The notes under the pieces: generated by a model | Seen by the model: only the letters and a program-made list of their open reading frames with translations | The model's database searches: none | What the model was told of the DNA's origin: nothing | Program-made: the position numbers and the translations under genes | Part shown: positions 16,365 to 22,526 of the stretch, one piece after another | Layout of the letters: every line of letters starts with the position of its first letter | How positions within the stretch are numbered: the stretch's first letter is position 1 | NCBI GenBank assembly: GCA_016784085.1 | Contig: JADHVH010000003.1 | Location: 1 to 29,726, forward strand | Origin: Candidatus Pacearchaeota archaeon | GTDB lineage: Archaea; Nanobdellota; Nanobdellia; Pacearchaeales; GW2011-AR1 | Direction: 5' to 3' | DNA length: 29,726 nt

Positions 16365-16660
16365 CCTTCAGTATTATTAGTCCAATCTAAACTAATTGCA
16401 TGGGAAGTTATACTTTTCATATTACCAAAAAGAGAACCTAACCAAGAAAAATATATTTTTCCTGCACTAATGGCCCCCGGAATTGTTTTAAAATTGATTT
16501 CAGTTTCACTAAAAACCACAGACATACTAACATAGGAAAAGATAATCAATCCTATTAAAAAAATGGCAAATAATTTATGCTTCATTCTCTTAACTTCAAT
16601 TAATACCCAAATAACAATAATTACTGCGGCAAGGATAAATAATGACATTCCAGCTATCAT
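16361..16660 (-). CDS. Small membrane protein, paralogue of its downstream neighbour
   Basis: 99 residues. Two hydrophobic segments lie at about residues 3-20 and 30-50; an internal Met (MKHKLFAIFL, residue 26) resembles the start of the neighbour, so the second helix may be the true signal and the first an addition. The C-terminal part YFSWLGSLFGNMKSITSHAI-SLDW matches the neighbour in the order Y, W, L, N, IT, I, W. A TATA box (GTTTTTATAC, 16681-16690) lies 25 bases upstream of the ATG at 16660. It follows tRNA-Gln on the same strand. Function unknown. Confidence 0.6.
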   Translation of the reverse strand: MIAGMSLFILAAVIIVIWVLIEVKRMKHKLFAIFLIGLIIFSYVSMSVVFSETEINFKTIPGAISAGKIYFSWLGSLFGNMKSITSHAISLDWTNNTEG

Positions 16661-16706
16661 AAAAAATCAAGTCAATAAAAGTATAAAAACATTTCGGGAA
16701 GAGAAA

Positions 16707-16779
16707 TAGCCCCACCAGGATTCGAACCTGGGTCACAAGGTCCAGAACCTTGAATACTTGACCGCTGTACTATGGGGCT
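16707..16779 (-). tRNA. tRNA-Gln (anticodon CTG)
   Basis: 73 bases, complete fold: acceptor AGCCCCA/TGGGGCT, D stem GTAC/GTAT, anticodon stem CAAGG/CCTTG with loop TTCTGGA, T arm CCAGG-TTCGAAT-CCTGG and discriminator A. No intron, no encoded CCA. A probable TATA box (ATATTTTTAAG on the minus strand, about 16805-16815) lies about 30 bases upstream. Unlike the other two tRNAs in this window, it has no endonuclease gene at its 5' side. Confidence 0.96.
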
Positions 16780-16829
16780 ATATATATTCTCATCATCTTT
16801 TTTACTTAAAAATATTACTAATCACTAAA

Positions 16830-16839
16830 TTTAAATATA
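16830..16839 (+). promoter_or_regulatory. TATA box for the EF-Tu-like gene
   Basis: TTTAAATATA is centred 25 bases before the ATG at 16859. Strong consensus match. Confidence 0.6.
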
Positions 16840-16858
16840 TTATATTCTTTAAAAAATA

Positions 16859-17110
16859 ATGGCAGAAAAAGAAATAGGGACTATTTCAGGTTATTTTAGT
16901 CATGTTGAAGTTGCAGCCATAAAACTTTCTGGAAATCTAAAAGTTGGAGATAAAATCCACTTAAAAGGCCATACAACTGATTTTGAAACAGAAGTTAATG
17001 CAATTCAAATAGACAAAGAAAGTGTTAAAGAGGCTAAAACAGGAGATCATGTTGGAATAAAAGTTCCTGAAAAAGTAAGACCCAATGACAAGGTTTTTCT
17101 TATAGAATAA
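16859..17110 (+). CDS. Translation elongation factor-like protein (EF-Tu domain 2 fold)
   Basis: 83 residues that make a single beta-barrel domain similar to domain 2 of EF-Tu/EF-1A. The pattern IGTISGYFSHVEVAAIKL, then LKVGDKIHLKGHTTDFE, then AKTGDHVGIKVPEKVRPNDK, is that of the barrel and is shared with small archaeal proteins annotated as elongation factor-like. There is no G domain, so it does not bind GTP by itself. Its exact role is not established. Transcribed from its own promoter. Confidence 0.85.
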   Translation: MAEKEIGTISGYFSHVEVAAIKLSGNLKVGDKIHLKGHTTDFETEVNAIQIDKESVKEAKTGDHVGIKVPEKVRPNDKVFLIE

Positions 17111-17134
17111 ATGTGTAGTCCAGTAGCAAAGAAA

Positions 17135-17148
17135 AATTTATATAGTTT
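17135..17148 (+). promoter_or_regulatory. TATA box for the tRNA-Glu-linked endonuclease gene
   Basis: AATTTATATAGTTT lies about 26 bases before the ATG at 17167. The transcript would begin at or next to the ATG and would run into tRNA-Glu about 900 bases later. Confidence 0.6.
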
Positions 17149-17166
17149 ACCTTTTTTTATAAAAAT

Positions 17167-18123
17167 ATGAGAATTAAATTAAAGAAAGGTAAACAAAATG
17201 AGCTTATTATTTTTTTGAAAAAGAATTACTCTTGGAAAAAATTATCTAACATACTTAATATTTCTGAAGGTTATTTAAGAAATGAATTAAAAAATGAAGA
17301 TAGATTACTTTCAGAAAAACTATATCTTAAAATTAACAAACTAGCAAATAAAAATTTTGATAAATTTATTATTGAAAAATTAAAGGACAATTGGGGTCAA
17401 TCTAAAGGTGGTTTTAAATCTACAAAAAATATAAAACAAATAAAGTATCCAAAAGAAAGTGAAGATTTAGCAGAAATAATTGGAATAATTTTAGGAGATG
17501 GCCATGTGGGGGAATTCAAAAAAGGGAAAAAAATAAGATGTTACATGGTAAGGATTGCTGGAAATGCAATAGATGACAAAGACTATTTAACGAATTATAT
17601 TCCTAAATTGTTTGAAAAGGTTTTTAATGAAAAAGGAAGTTTACATTTCTCAAAAAAATCAAAAGTAGGTTATTTTACCCTATATGGGAAAAATTATATC
17701 CAATTTATAAAATCTAAAGGAATCCAAAGTGGAAATAAAAAGAAAAATAACCAAAACATCCCAATTTGGATTAAACAAAATAAAAAATATTTATCTAGAT
17801 GTATAAAAGGACTTATTGATACAGATGGTTCTATTCATTATATCTCGAAAAGAAATCTAAATTTAAGAATAAATTATACTAGTTATATCCCCAATTTATT
17901 AAAAGATGTTCGAAAAGGGTTAATTGAATTAGGATTTGTTCCTTGTAAAATAATCTGCAATAAACAAATCTTTATCTCTAAAAAAGAAGAAGTCACTAAA
18001 TATGTAAAAGAAATTGGGTTTGGCAATCAAAAAAACTTAAATAGATTCAAACTCTTAAGAAAAAAAGAAGCTCCTTTAGTTCAGGGGACAAGAATGCATC
18101 CCTCTCAAATTGCCGAGGTCTAA
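17167..18123 (+). CDS. LAGLIDADG homing endonuclease overlapping tRNA-Glu
   Basis: 318 residues. Residues 1-65 look like a helix-turn-helix unit (WKKLSNILNISEGYLRNEL), which some archaeal LAGLIDADG proteins carry. The two motifs are LAEIIGIILGDG (101-112, Asp111) and LSRCIKGLIDTDG (209-221, Asp218/Asp220). The fold should end near residue 300. Residues 302-318 (APLVQGTRMHPSQIAEV) are read from the 5' exon of tRNA-Glu and the first bases of its intron; the TAA at 18121-18123 lies inside the intron. The gene is not within the intron. RNase P cleavage at 18070 or intron removal would leave this mRNA without its stop codon. It differs clearly from the other endonuclease gene, so the pair is not a recent duplication. 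Confidence 0.88.
   Translation: MRIKLKKGKQNELIIFLKKNYSWKKLSNILNISEGYLRNELKNEDRLLSEKLYLKINKLANKNFDKFIIEKLKDNWGQSKGGFKSTKNIKQIKYPKESEDLAEIIGIILGDGHVGEFKKGKKIRCYMVRIAGNAIDDKDYLTNYIPKLFEKVFNEKGSLHFSKKSKVGYFTLYGKNYIQFIKSKGIQSGNKKKNNQNIPIWIKQNKKYLSRCIKGLIDTDGSIHYISKRNLNLRINYTSYIPNLLKDVRKGLIELGFVPCKIICNKQIFISKKEEVTKYVKEIGFGNQKNLNRFKLLRKKEAPLVQGTRMHPSQIAEV
18034..18044 (+). promoter_or_regulatory. Possible tRNA-Glu promoter inside the endonuclease gene
   Basis: AACTTAAATAG is centred about 30 bases before the tRNA 5' end at 18070. It would allow the tRNA to be made independently of the endonuclease mRNA. In this AT-rich genome a chance match is possible. Confidence 0.3.
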
Positions 18124-18239
18124 TTCGATGAGATACAGGCCTCTTACCTGCTCTCAGGTTGGTAATTTGCTCATTACTCAGAAAATTTCTTAGGCAATAG
18201 AGTACGGATGTGACCCGGGTTCGAATCCCGGAAGGAGCG
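18070..18239 (+). tRNA. tRNA-Glu (anticodon CTC) with intron
   Basis: Exon 1 is 18070-18107 and exon 2 is 18205-18239; the spliced tRNA has 73 bases. The acceptor stem is GCTCCTT/AAGGAGC, the D stem GTTC/GAAT with GGGG in the loop, the anticodon stem CATCC/GGATG, the anticodon loop CTCTCA + C giving CTC, and the T arm CCGGG-TTCGAAT-CCCGG; the discriminator is G. CCA is not encoded. The intron interrupts the loop after position 37, the canonical archaeal site. The 5' exon doubles as coding sequence for the last residues of the endonuclease. A convergent gene ends seven bases beyond. Confidence 0.96.
18108..18204 (+). other. Archaeal tRNA intron with bulge-helix-bulge
   Basis: 97 bases. The junctions form a textbook motif: exon CTCT (18102-18105) pairs with intron AGAG (18199-18202) as a 4-bp central helix; three-base bulges CAA and TAC flank it, each cut after its second base; the outer helix is the anticodon stem and the inner helix is ATTGCC/GGCAAT. 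A hairpin ACCTG-CTCT-CAGGT lies within. The intron carries no complete reading frame, but contains the stop codon of the upstream endonuclease gene. Confidence 0.93.
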
Positions 18240-18245
18240 TTTTGT

Positions 18246-18755
18246 TTATATTTTTAAAATTCTAGAACGAAGTGTTTTATTTACCTGGATTTTTCTTGCA
18301 GGTTCATTTTCAATATCTTCTAACACCCACAAAGTAGAGATATCTCCCACAGGTTGATCATAATCTAAAAATTTAACAAGAGGCCTTTTCCAATAAATGA
18401 CTCCATTTTTTTCCTCTAATTGAGAGGTGGGCACTCTTAATTTGAATAAGTGTAAATCCCACTCATTTGAACCATCAGTAGAATAAACATTATGTTTGCC
18501 AAAAATTCTATCCTGATCATAAACATCTCCTTTTTTCAAAACATTTCTTATTGTTTTTGCTCTCCTTGAACTAACTTCTTCAGCTAATTTTTTATCTGAA
18601 AAAATTCCTTTTAATTTGTTCTCCTTAACAAACATTGTTTGGGCCCCAAAGCCAGGAACATCTCTATACCAATCTGCCCAACATTTAGACCATAATTCTC
18701 TAAGTTCATATAAATCTGTAAAAGAATATATTTTTAGATCACTCATAGTTGCCAT
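18246..18755 (-). CDS. Cytoplasmic protein, unknown
   Basis: 169 residues from the ATG at 18755. A TTG at 18758 and an ATG at 18746 are also in frame; the TATA box at 18776-18787 favours 18755. No membrane helix. Sequence landmarks are LRELWSKCWADWYRDVPGFG near the N-terminus, SSRRAKTIRNVLKKGDVY in the middle and WDLHLFKLRVPTS, then VIYWKRPLVKFLDY. It looks like a folded alpha/beta protein. Family not recognised. It is convergent with tRNA-Glu and divergent from endonuclease III. Confidence 0.65.
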   Translation of the reverse strand: MATMSDLKIYSFTDLYELRELWSKCWADWYRDVPGFGAQTMFVKENKLKGIFSDKKLAEEVSSRRAKTIRNVLKKGDVYDQDRIFGKHNVYSTDGSNEWDLHLFKLRVPTSQLEEKNGVIYWKRPLVKFLDYDQPVGDISTLWVLEDIENEPARKIQVNKTLRSRILKI

Positions 18756-18775
18756 CAAGTTTAAAAGTTGATTTA

Positions 18776-18787
18776 CAATTTAAAGAT
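18776..18787. promoter_or_regulatory. Shared TATA element between divergent genes
   Basis: ACAATTTAAAGATT reads as AATCTTTAAATTGT on the other strand. It is about 26 bases from the ATG at 18755 (minus) and about 32 from the ATG at 18814 (plus). It supports both start choices. Confidence 0.4.
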
Positions 18788-18813
18788 TATTGTTAACTGA
18801 AATATACATCAAA

Positions 18814-19470
18814 ATGAAAAAATCTGAAAAAATAGAACTTGTAATGAAAAATCTTGCAAAATATTATGATTACAAAGAAAAAACAACTTTAAATCGTATG
18901 AGGAAAAAACCAGACCCCTATAAGGTTCTTGTTGCTTGCCTTATATCTTTAAGAGCTAGAGATGAATATACTGAAAAAGTTTCTAAAAAACTTTTTGCTG
19001 TTGCAGATACTCCTCAAAAAATAGTAAAACTTTCTATTCCTCAACTTGAAAAGCTAGTTTATTCTTCAGGCCATTATAAGAAAAAAGCTAGAGTAATAAA
19101 ACATGTTTCTCAAGAACTATTAAAACTTCATAAGGGGGTAGTTCCAGATAAAAAAGAAGAATTATTAGCCATAAAGGGAATTGGACCTAAAACAGCTAAT
19201 ATTGTTCTTGCATTTGCCTATGGCCAAGAAGTTCTTCCAATAGATATTCATTGCCATAGAATTCCAAATAGATTAGGTTGGATAAAAACAAAAAATCCAG
19301 AACAAACAGAAAAAGAACTTGAAAAAATACTTCCAAGAAAATACTGGGGAGAATTCAATGCCATCTTTGTTTTATTTGGCCAAACAATATGTCAACCTAT
19401 TTCTCCATGGTGCAGCAAATGTCCTGTAAACCAATATTGCAGTAAAATAGATATTAAAAGGAGTAGATAA
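18814..19470 (+). CDS. nth: Endonuclease III (DNA glycosylase/AP lyase)
   Basis: 218 residues from the ATG at 18814; a TTG eight codons upstream is in frame but too close to the promoter. The enzyme removes oxidised pyrimidines and nicks the abasic site in base excision repair. The helix-hairpin-helix reads LLAIKGIGPKTANIVLAFAY with the catalytic lysine at 126, and the catalytic aspartate is in LPIDIHCHRI (Asp144). The iron-sulfur loop is intact: Cys193-x6-Cys200-x2-Cys203-x5-Cys209. Length is normal. eL41 follows 30 bases after the stop, with its own box. Confidence 0.94.
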   Translation: MKKSEKIELVMKNLAKYYDYKEKTTLNRMRKKPDPYKVLVACLISLRARDEYTEKVSKKLFAVADTPQKIVKLSIPQLEKLVYSSGHYKKKARVIKHVSQELLKLHKGVVPDKKEELLAIKGIGPKTANIVLAFAYGQEVLPIDIHCHRIPNRLGWIKTKNPEQTEKELEKILPRKYWGEFNAIFVLFGQTICQPISPWCSKCPVNQYCSKIDIKRSR

Positions 19471-19480
19471 GTTTAAAAAC
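19471..19480 (+). promoter_or_regulatory. TATA box for the eL41 gene
   Basis: GTTTAAAAAC lies directly after the nth stop and is centred about 26 bases before the ATG at 19501, which supports the longer of two possible eL41 starts. Confidence 0.45.
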
Positions 19481-19500
19481 AAATTTTGCTAAAAATTCTT

Positions 19501-19617
19501 ATGAAAAGATCTAGTAGAAGATGGAAAAAGAAAAGACAAATGCGTTGGAAATGGCAACGTAAACGTCTTAGAAAAGAAAAGCATAAGAGAAAGTTAAGAA
19601 GAGCTAGAAGTAAATAA
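19501..19617 (+). CDS. rpl41e: Ribosomal protein eL41
   Basis: A 38-codon frame made almost only of Arg, Lys and Trp. Its last 25 residues, from the internal Met at 19540, begin MRWKWQRKRLRK and end RRARSK. They match the 25-residue eukaryotic eL41 (which begins MRAKW and ends RSK) in length, in the W5 and in the basic pattern. eL41 is a single helix that bridges the ribosomal subunits. The start could be 19501 (38 residues, preceded by MKRSSRRWKKKRQ) or 19540 (25 residues, the family length); the promoter spacing favours 19501. The hydrolase gene begins two bases after the stop. Confidence 0.8.
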   Translation: MKRSSRRWKKKRQMRWKWQRKRLRKEKHKRKLRRARSK

Positions 19618-19619
19618 AA

Positions 19620-20465
19620 ATGATTAATTCTAAAAGAGGAGAAGTAGTTTCCAATGGTGTTAAAATAGTTTATTGGTTAAAAAAATATGACAATAAAAAA
19701 CCAACTATCTTCCTTCATGTAGGAGGGGGCATGAATCATACTTCCTTATTAAAATTAGAAAAAGAACTAAATAAAAAAGGATATTCCACAATTACTCCTG
19801 ATCAAAGAGGCACAGGGGAATCTGAAGTTCCTCTAAACCCTTCAAAATATTCTTTAAAAAATTATACTTTAGATCTTGAAAATATTTTAAAAAAAGAAAA
19901 AGTAAAAAATCCTATTTTTATTACACAAAGTTTTGGATTTATGCCTGTTGTAGATTATTGTGCTAAAACAAATAATTGTCAAATCATAATTGGAATTGGA
20001 ACCTCCTATAATTTTTCCCTAGGCCATAGCAAAATATTTATGGAAACAACAAGAACTCTCGAACTTTTTATTCAAAAGATAATTGGAAAAATATATGATT
20101 GCCTTCATTTTTTTAAAAAAGATAAATTTGAAAATAAAAACCTATCCATATACAAATCAGATATTAGATACTGGTTGCATTTTTTAAAAAGAACTCCTAA
20201 AAAAAGAAAAGCTAATGAATATCTAGCAAATAATAATTTAAAAATAAATTTAAGTGGAGAAATTAAAAATCTTAAAAAACCAATATTCTTAATCTGTGCA
20301 ACAAAAGATCAATTCATAAGAAAAAAAGTTTACAAAGATTTTGAAAAGCTAGGCCTAAAAAAATTTACATATAAAATAGTTAAGGGAACTCATTCACTTC
20401 CACAATCACAACCTAAGAAAATTTCAAAAATAATTTTAAAATATTTAAGCAAAAAAGATTATTAA
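19620..20465 (+). CDS. Alpha/beta hydrolase family protein
   Basis: 281 residues. The fold is shown by FLHVGGGMNH (oxyanion strand, residues 31-40), TPDQRGTGESEVP (59-71), the nucleophile elbow ITQSFGFMP with Ser104, a probable acid in CATKDQFI (Asp230) and the histidine in VKGTHSLPQ (His258). The elbow has Thr/Gln before the serine instead of the usual G-x-S-x-G first glycine, seen in some prolyl-aminopeptidase-like or esterase members. Cytoplasmic; substrate unknown. It follows eL41 by two bases and its end overlaps the convergent permease gene by 21 bases. Confidence 0.85.
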   Translation: MINSKRGEVVSNGVKIVYWLKKYDNKKPTIFLHVGGGMNHTSLLKLEKELNKKGYSTITPDQRGTGESEVPLNPSKYSLKNYTLDLENILKKEKVKNPIFITQSFGFMPVVDYCAKTNNCQIIIGIGTSYNFSLGHSKIFMETTRTLELFIQKIIGKIYDCLHFFKKDKFENKNLSIYKSDIRYWLHFLKRTPKKRKANEYLANNNLKINLSGEIKNLKKPIFLICATKDQFIRKKVYKDFEKLGLKKFTYKIVKGTHSLPQSQPKKISKIILKYLSKKDY

Positions 20466-21236
20466 TTCTTTAAGCAATAAGAATAAACCCAATACAAAGA
20501 AAATAAATCCTATTAACTTCTGTAAATTTTCTTCTGAAATACCATTTGTTTTAGTTGCAGCATAATATGCCCCAATAACACCGGCAATAGCAGCAATGAC
20601 AAAAGGATACCAGGGAATAGATCCATAAACAAGATGGCCCACAGTCCCTGATAGAGCTATAAAGGCCATAATAAATACAGAGGTACCAATTGCAGTATGA
20701 ATTCTAAATCCAAGTATTACAGTTAATATTACCAATAAAGTTATACCTCCTCCAGCACCAAAGATTCCTGCTATAAGGCCCACAATTAATCCTGAGAAAA
20801 TAGATAATGTTACTCTAACCCATTTTTGATCTATCTTAAGTTTATTTCTAAAACTTTGAAGATTATCTTTTATATCTTTTTTCATAAAACTTAGCCCGGT
20901 CAATATACTAAAAAATCCAACAGTTTTAGCTAAAAGAGATGTTGGAAAATAAGAAGAGAAAAAACTTCCAATAAAAGCACCTGCAACAGCTGAAATTAAA
21001 ATTATTAAGGAAGGAATGATTTTAACCCTATTATGTTTTCTAAAAACATATGCAGTTACTGTAGAAGCAAAAACATCTATAGCTAAACTAATTCCAATAG
21101 CTGTAAAAGCATCATAACCTAAAAAAATGATCATTAGAGGCGCTGCAATTGACACAGCACTAGCTCCAACAAAACCAGTTACAATTCCTGCTCCAAGACC
21201 TGCAAAAATTAAAACAATGATCTCATAAATTAGCAT
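20445..21236 (-). CDS. TauE/SafE family membrane permease
   Basis: 263 residues with about eight membrane helices in two similar halves. The first half contains GLGAGIVTGFVGASAVSIAA and the second GLIAGIFGAGGGITLL, the paired glycine-rich motifs of the TauE/SafE (DUF81) family, which export sulfite, sulfoacetate or related organic anions in bacteria. Substrate here unknown. The start is supported by a TATA box (GTTTTTAAAG region, 21258-21268). Confidence 0.88.
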   Translation of the reverse strand: MLIYEIIVLIFAGLGAGIVTGFVGASAVSIAAPLMIIFLGYDAFTAIGISLAIDVFASTVTAYVFRKHNRVKIIPSLIILISAVAGAFIGSFFSSYFPTSLLAKTVGFFSILTGLSFMKKDIKDNLQSFRNKLKIDQKWVRVTLSIFSGLIVGLIAGIFGAGGGITLLVILTVILGFRIHTAIGTSVFIMAFIALSGTVGHLVYGSIPWYPFVIAAIAGVIGAYYAATKTNGISEENLQKLIGFIFFVLGLFLLLKELIIFFA

Positions 21237-21257
21237 CTTAAATCGAAAAGAAATAGG

Positions 21258-21268
21258 TGTTTTTAAAG
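21258..21268 (-). promoter_or_regulatory. TATA box for the TauE/SafE gene
   Basis: The minus strand reads AACTTTAAAAAC, about 26 bases before the ATG at 21236. Confidence 0.45.
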
Positions 21269-21299
21269 TTTATAGGTATCTAATATAATTCCACTATAA

Positions 21300-21315
21300 C
21301 AATATTTATAAGTTT
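21300..21315 (+). promoter_or_regulatory. TATA box for the clamp-loader operon
   Basis: CAATATTTATAAGTTT is centred about 27 bases before the rfcS ATG at 21335. No similar box is seen before the next three genes, whose spacing is 6, 1 and -4 bases. Confidence 0.6.
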
Positions 21316-21334
21316 AGAGTGAGAATATTAAACA

Positions 21335-22294
21335 ATGATAAGCAAAATTTGGACAGAAAAATTTCGACCAACTAAATTTGAAGATGTTTTAGGCCAAGAA
21401 CACATAGTAAAAAGAGTTCAAGCATTAACAAATTCTTTAAATATACCTCATTTAATGTTTGCAGGACCTGCAGGAACAGGTAAATCAACCTTAGCCCTAA
21501 TTACTGTTAAAGACTTGTTTGGAGAAACTTGGAGAGATAATTACCTTGAATTAAATGCTTCTGATGAAAGAGGTATTAATATTGTTAGAGAAAAGGTTAA
21601 AAATTTTGCAAGAACAAAATCTCTAGGAAATGTTCCTTTTAAGGTTATTTTCTTAGATGAGGCAGATGCTCTAACACCTGAGGCTCAACAAGCTTTAAGA
21701 AGAACCATGGAAAACTATTCTACCACATGTAGATTCATTCTTTCATGTAATTATTCTAGTAAAATTATAGATCCAATACAATCCCGTTGTGCTATTTTTA
21801 GATTCAAACTTTTAGAAAAAAAAGATGTTGAAGATGTTCTAAAAAAAATTGCTATTGAAGAAAAATTAACAATAAGTCCAGAAGCAATGGAAATAATCTA
21901 TGAAGGAAGTGAAGGAGATTGTAGAAGAGCTATAAATATTATCCAATCAACATCATCTATTTCCCCCACAATAACATCTGAATTAGTTTCAACAATAATT
22001 TCAAATGCTAAACCTAAGGACATTAAAGTAGTATTAGATTATGCTCTTTCTGGAGATTTCCAAAAAGCAAGAGAAAAACTTTTAGATGTTATGCTTAAAG
22101 AAAGTATTTCTGGACAAGATGTAATTAAAGCTATTCAAAAAGAAATTTGGAATTTACCAATTGAACCTGAGATAAAAGTAAAAATTACAGAAAAAACAGG
22201 GGAAATAGAATTTAGAATTACTGAAGGTTCTGATCCATTCATCCAATTAGAATCTTTATTAGCAAGTTTTGTTCTGGCAGGCCTAGGAAAATAA
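21335..22294 (+). CDS. rfcS: Replication factor C small subunit
   Basis: 319 residues, normal for archaeal RfcS. This AAA+ ATPase forms the clamp loader that opens PCNA and puts it on primed DNA. It has the N-terminal WTEKFRPTKFEDVLGQ box, Walker A GPAGTGKS (44-51), Walker B with DEAD (108-111), the SRC motif (150-152, arginine finger) and the sensor 2 region GDCRRAINIIQ. The C-terminal third is the helical collar. First gene of the operon with rfcL. Confidence 0.96.
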   Translation: MISKIWTEKFRPTKFEDVLGQEHIVKRVQALTNSLNIPHLMFAGPAGTGKSTLALITVKDLFGETWRDNYLELNASDERGINIVREKVKNFARTKSLGNVPFKVIFLDEADALTPEAQQALRRTMENYSTTCRFILSCNYSSKIIDPIQSRCAIFRFKLLEKKDVEDVLKKIAIEEKLTISPEAMEIIYEGSEGDCRRAINIIQSTSSISPTITSELVSTIISNAKPKDIKVVLDYALSGDFQKAREKLLDVMLKESISGQDVIKAIQKEIWNLPIEPEIKVKITEKTGEIEFRITEGSDPFIQLESLLASFVLAGLGK

Positions 22295-22300
22295 AGAAAA

Positions 22301-22525
22301 ATGGATCCTAAAAAGATAGAATATTTGGAAGGAATAATAGGTTTGAAAACACCTAAAATGGATAACTGGGCAAATGATACTTATGAAGAAATTTGTTCAA
22401 AATATGTTATGCTAAGAAATTATGCTAAAGATTGTTTAAATGCAGAAAATTTTGATTCAAACAATGAAGTTACAATAAATGATTTGTTAAAAAAAATAAA
22501 AAAATTAGAGGGAGAAAAATTATAA
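22301..22525 (+). CDS. Small protein between rfcS and rfcL, unknown
   Basis: 74 residues, acidic, mostly helical in character (IEYLEGIIGLKTPKMDNWAN, then YEEICSKYVMLRNYAKDCL, then INDLLKKIKKLEGEKL). No known motif. It begins six bases after rfcS and ends one base before rfcL, so it is co-translated with the clamp loader. The position suggests a clamp-loader or replication accessory, but nothing in the sequence proves it. Confidence 0.65.
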   Translation: MDPKKIEYLEGIIGLKTPKMDNWANDTYEEICSKYVMLRNYAKDCLNAENFDSNNEVTINDLLKKIKKLEGEKL

Positions 22526-22526
22526 T

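Noticed and set aside
17167..18123. Endonuclease encoded inside the tRNA intron or as an intein
   Set aside because: The gene begins upstream of the 5' exon, has its own promoter and ATG, and shows no intein splice residues. The intron itself is only 97 bases.
18108..18204. Box C/D guide RNA within the tRNA-Glu intron, as in archaeal tRNA-Trp introns
   Set aside because: A C-box-like CGATGA is present, but no CTGA D box is found, so the pair is missing.
18790..18813. TTG start for endonuclease III
   Set aside because: It is only a few bases from the TATA element and adds eight residues that are not part of the family; the ATG at 18814 fits the promoter better.
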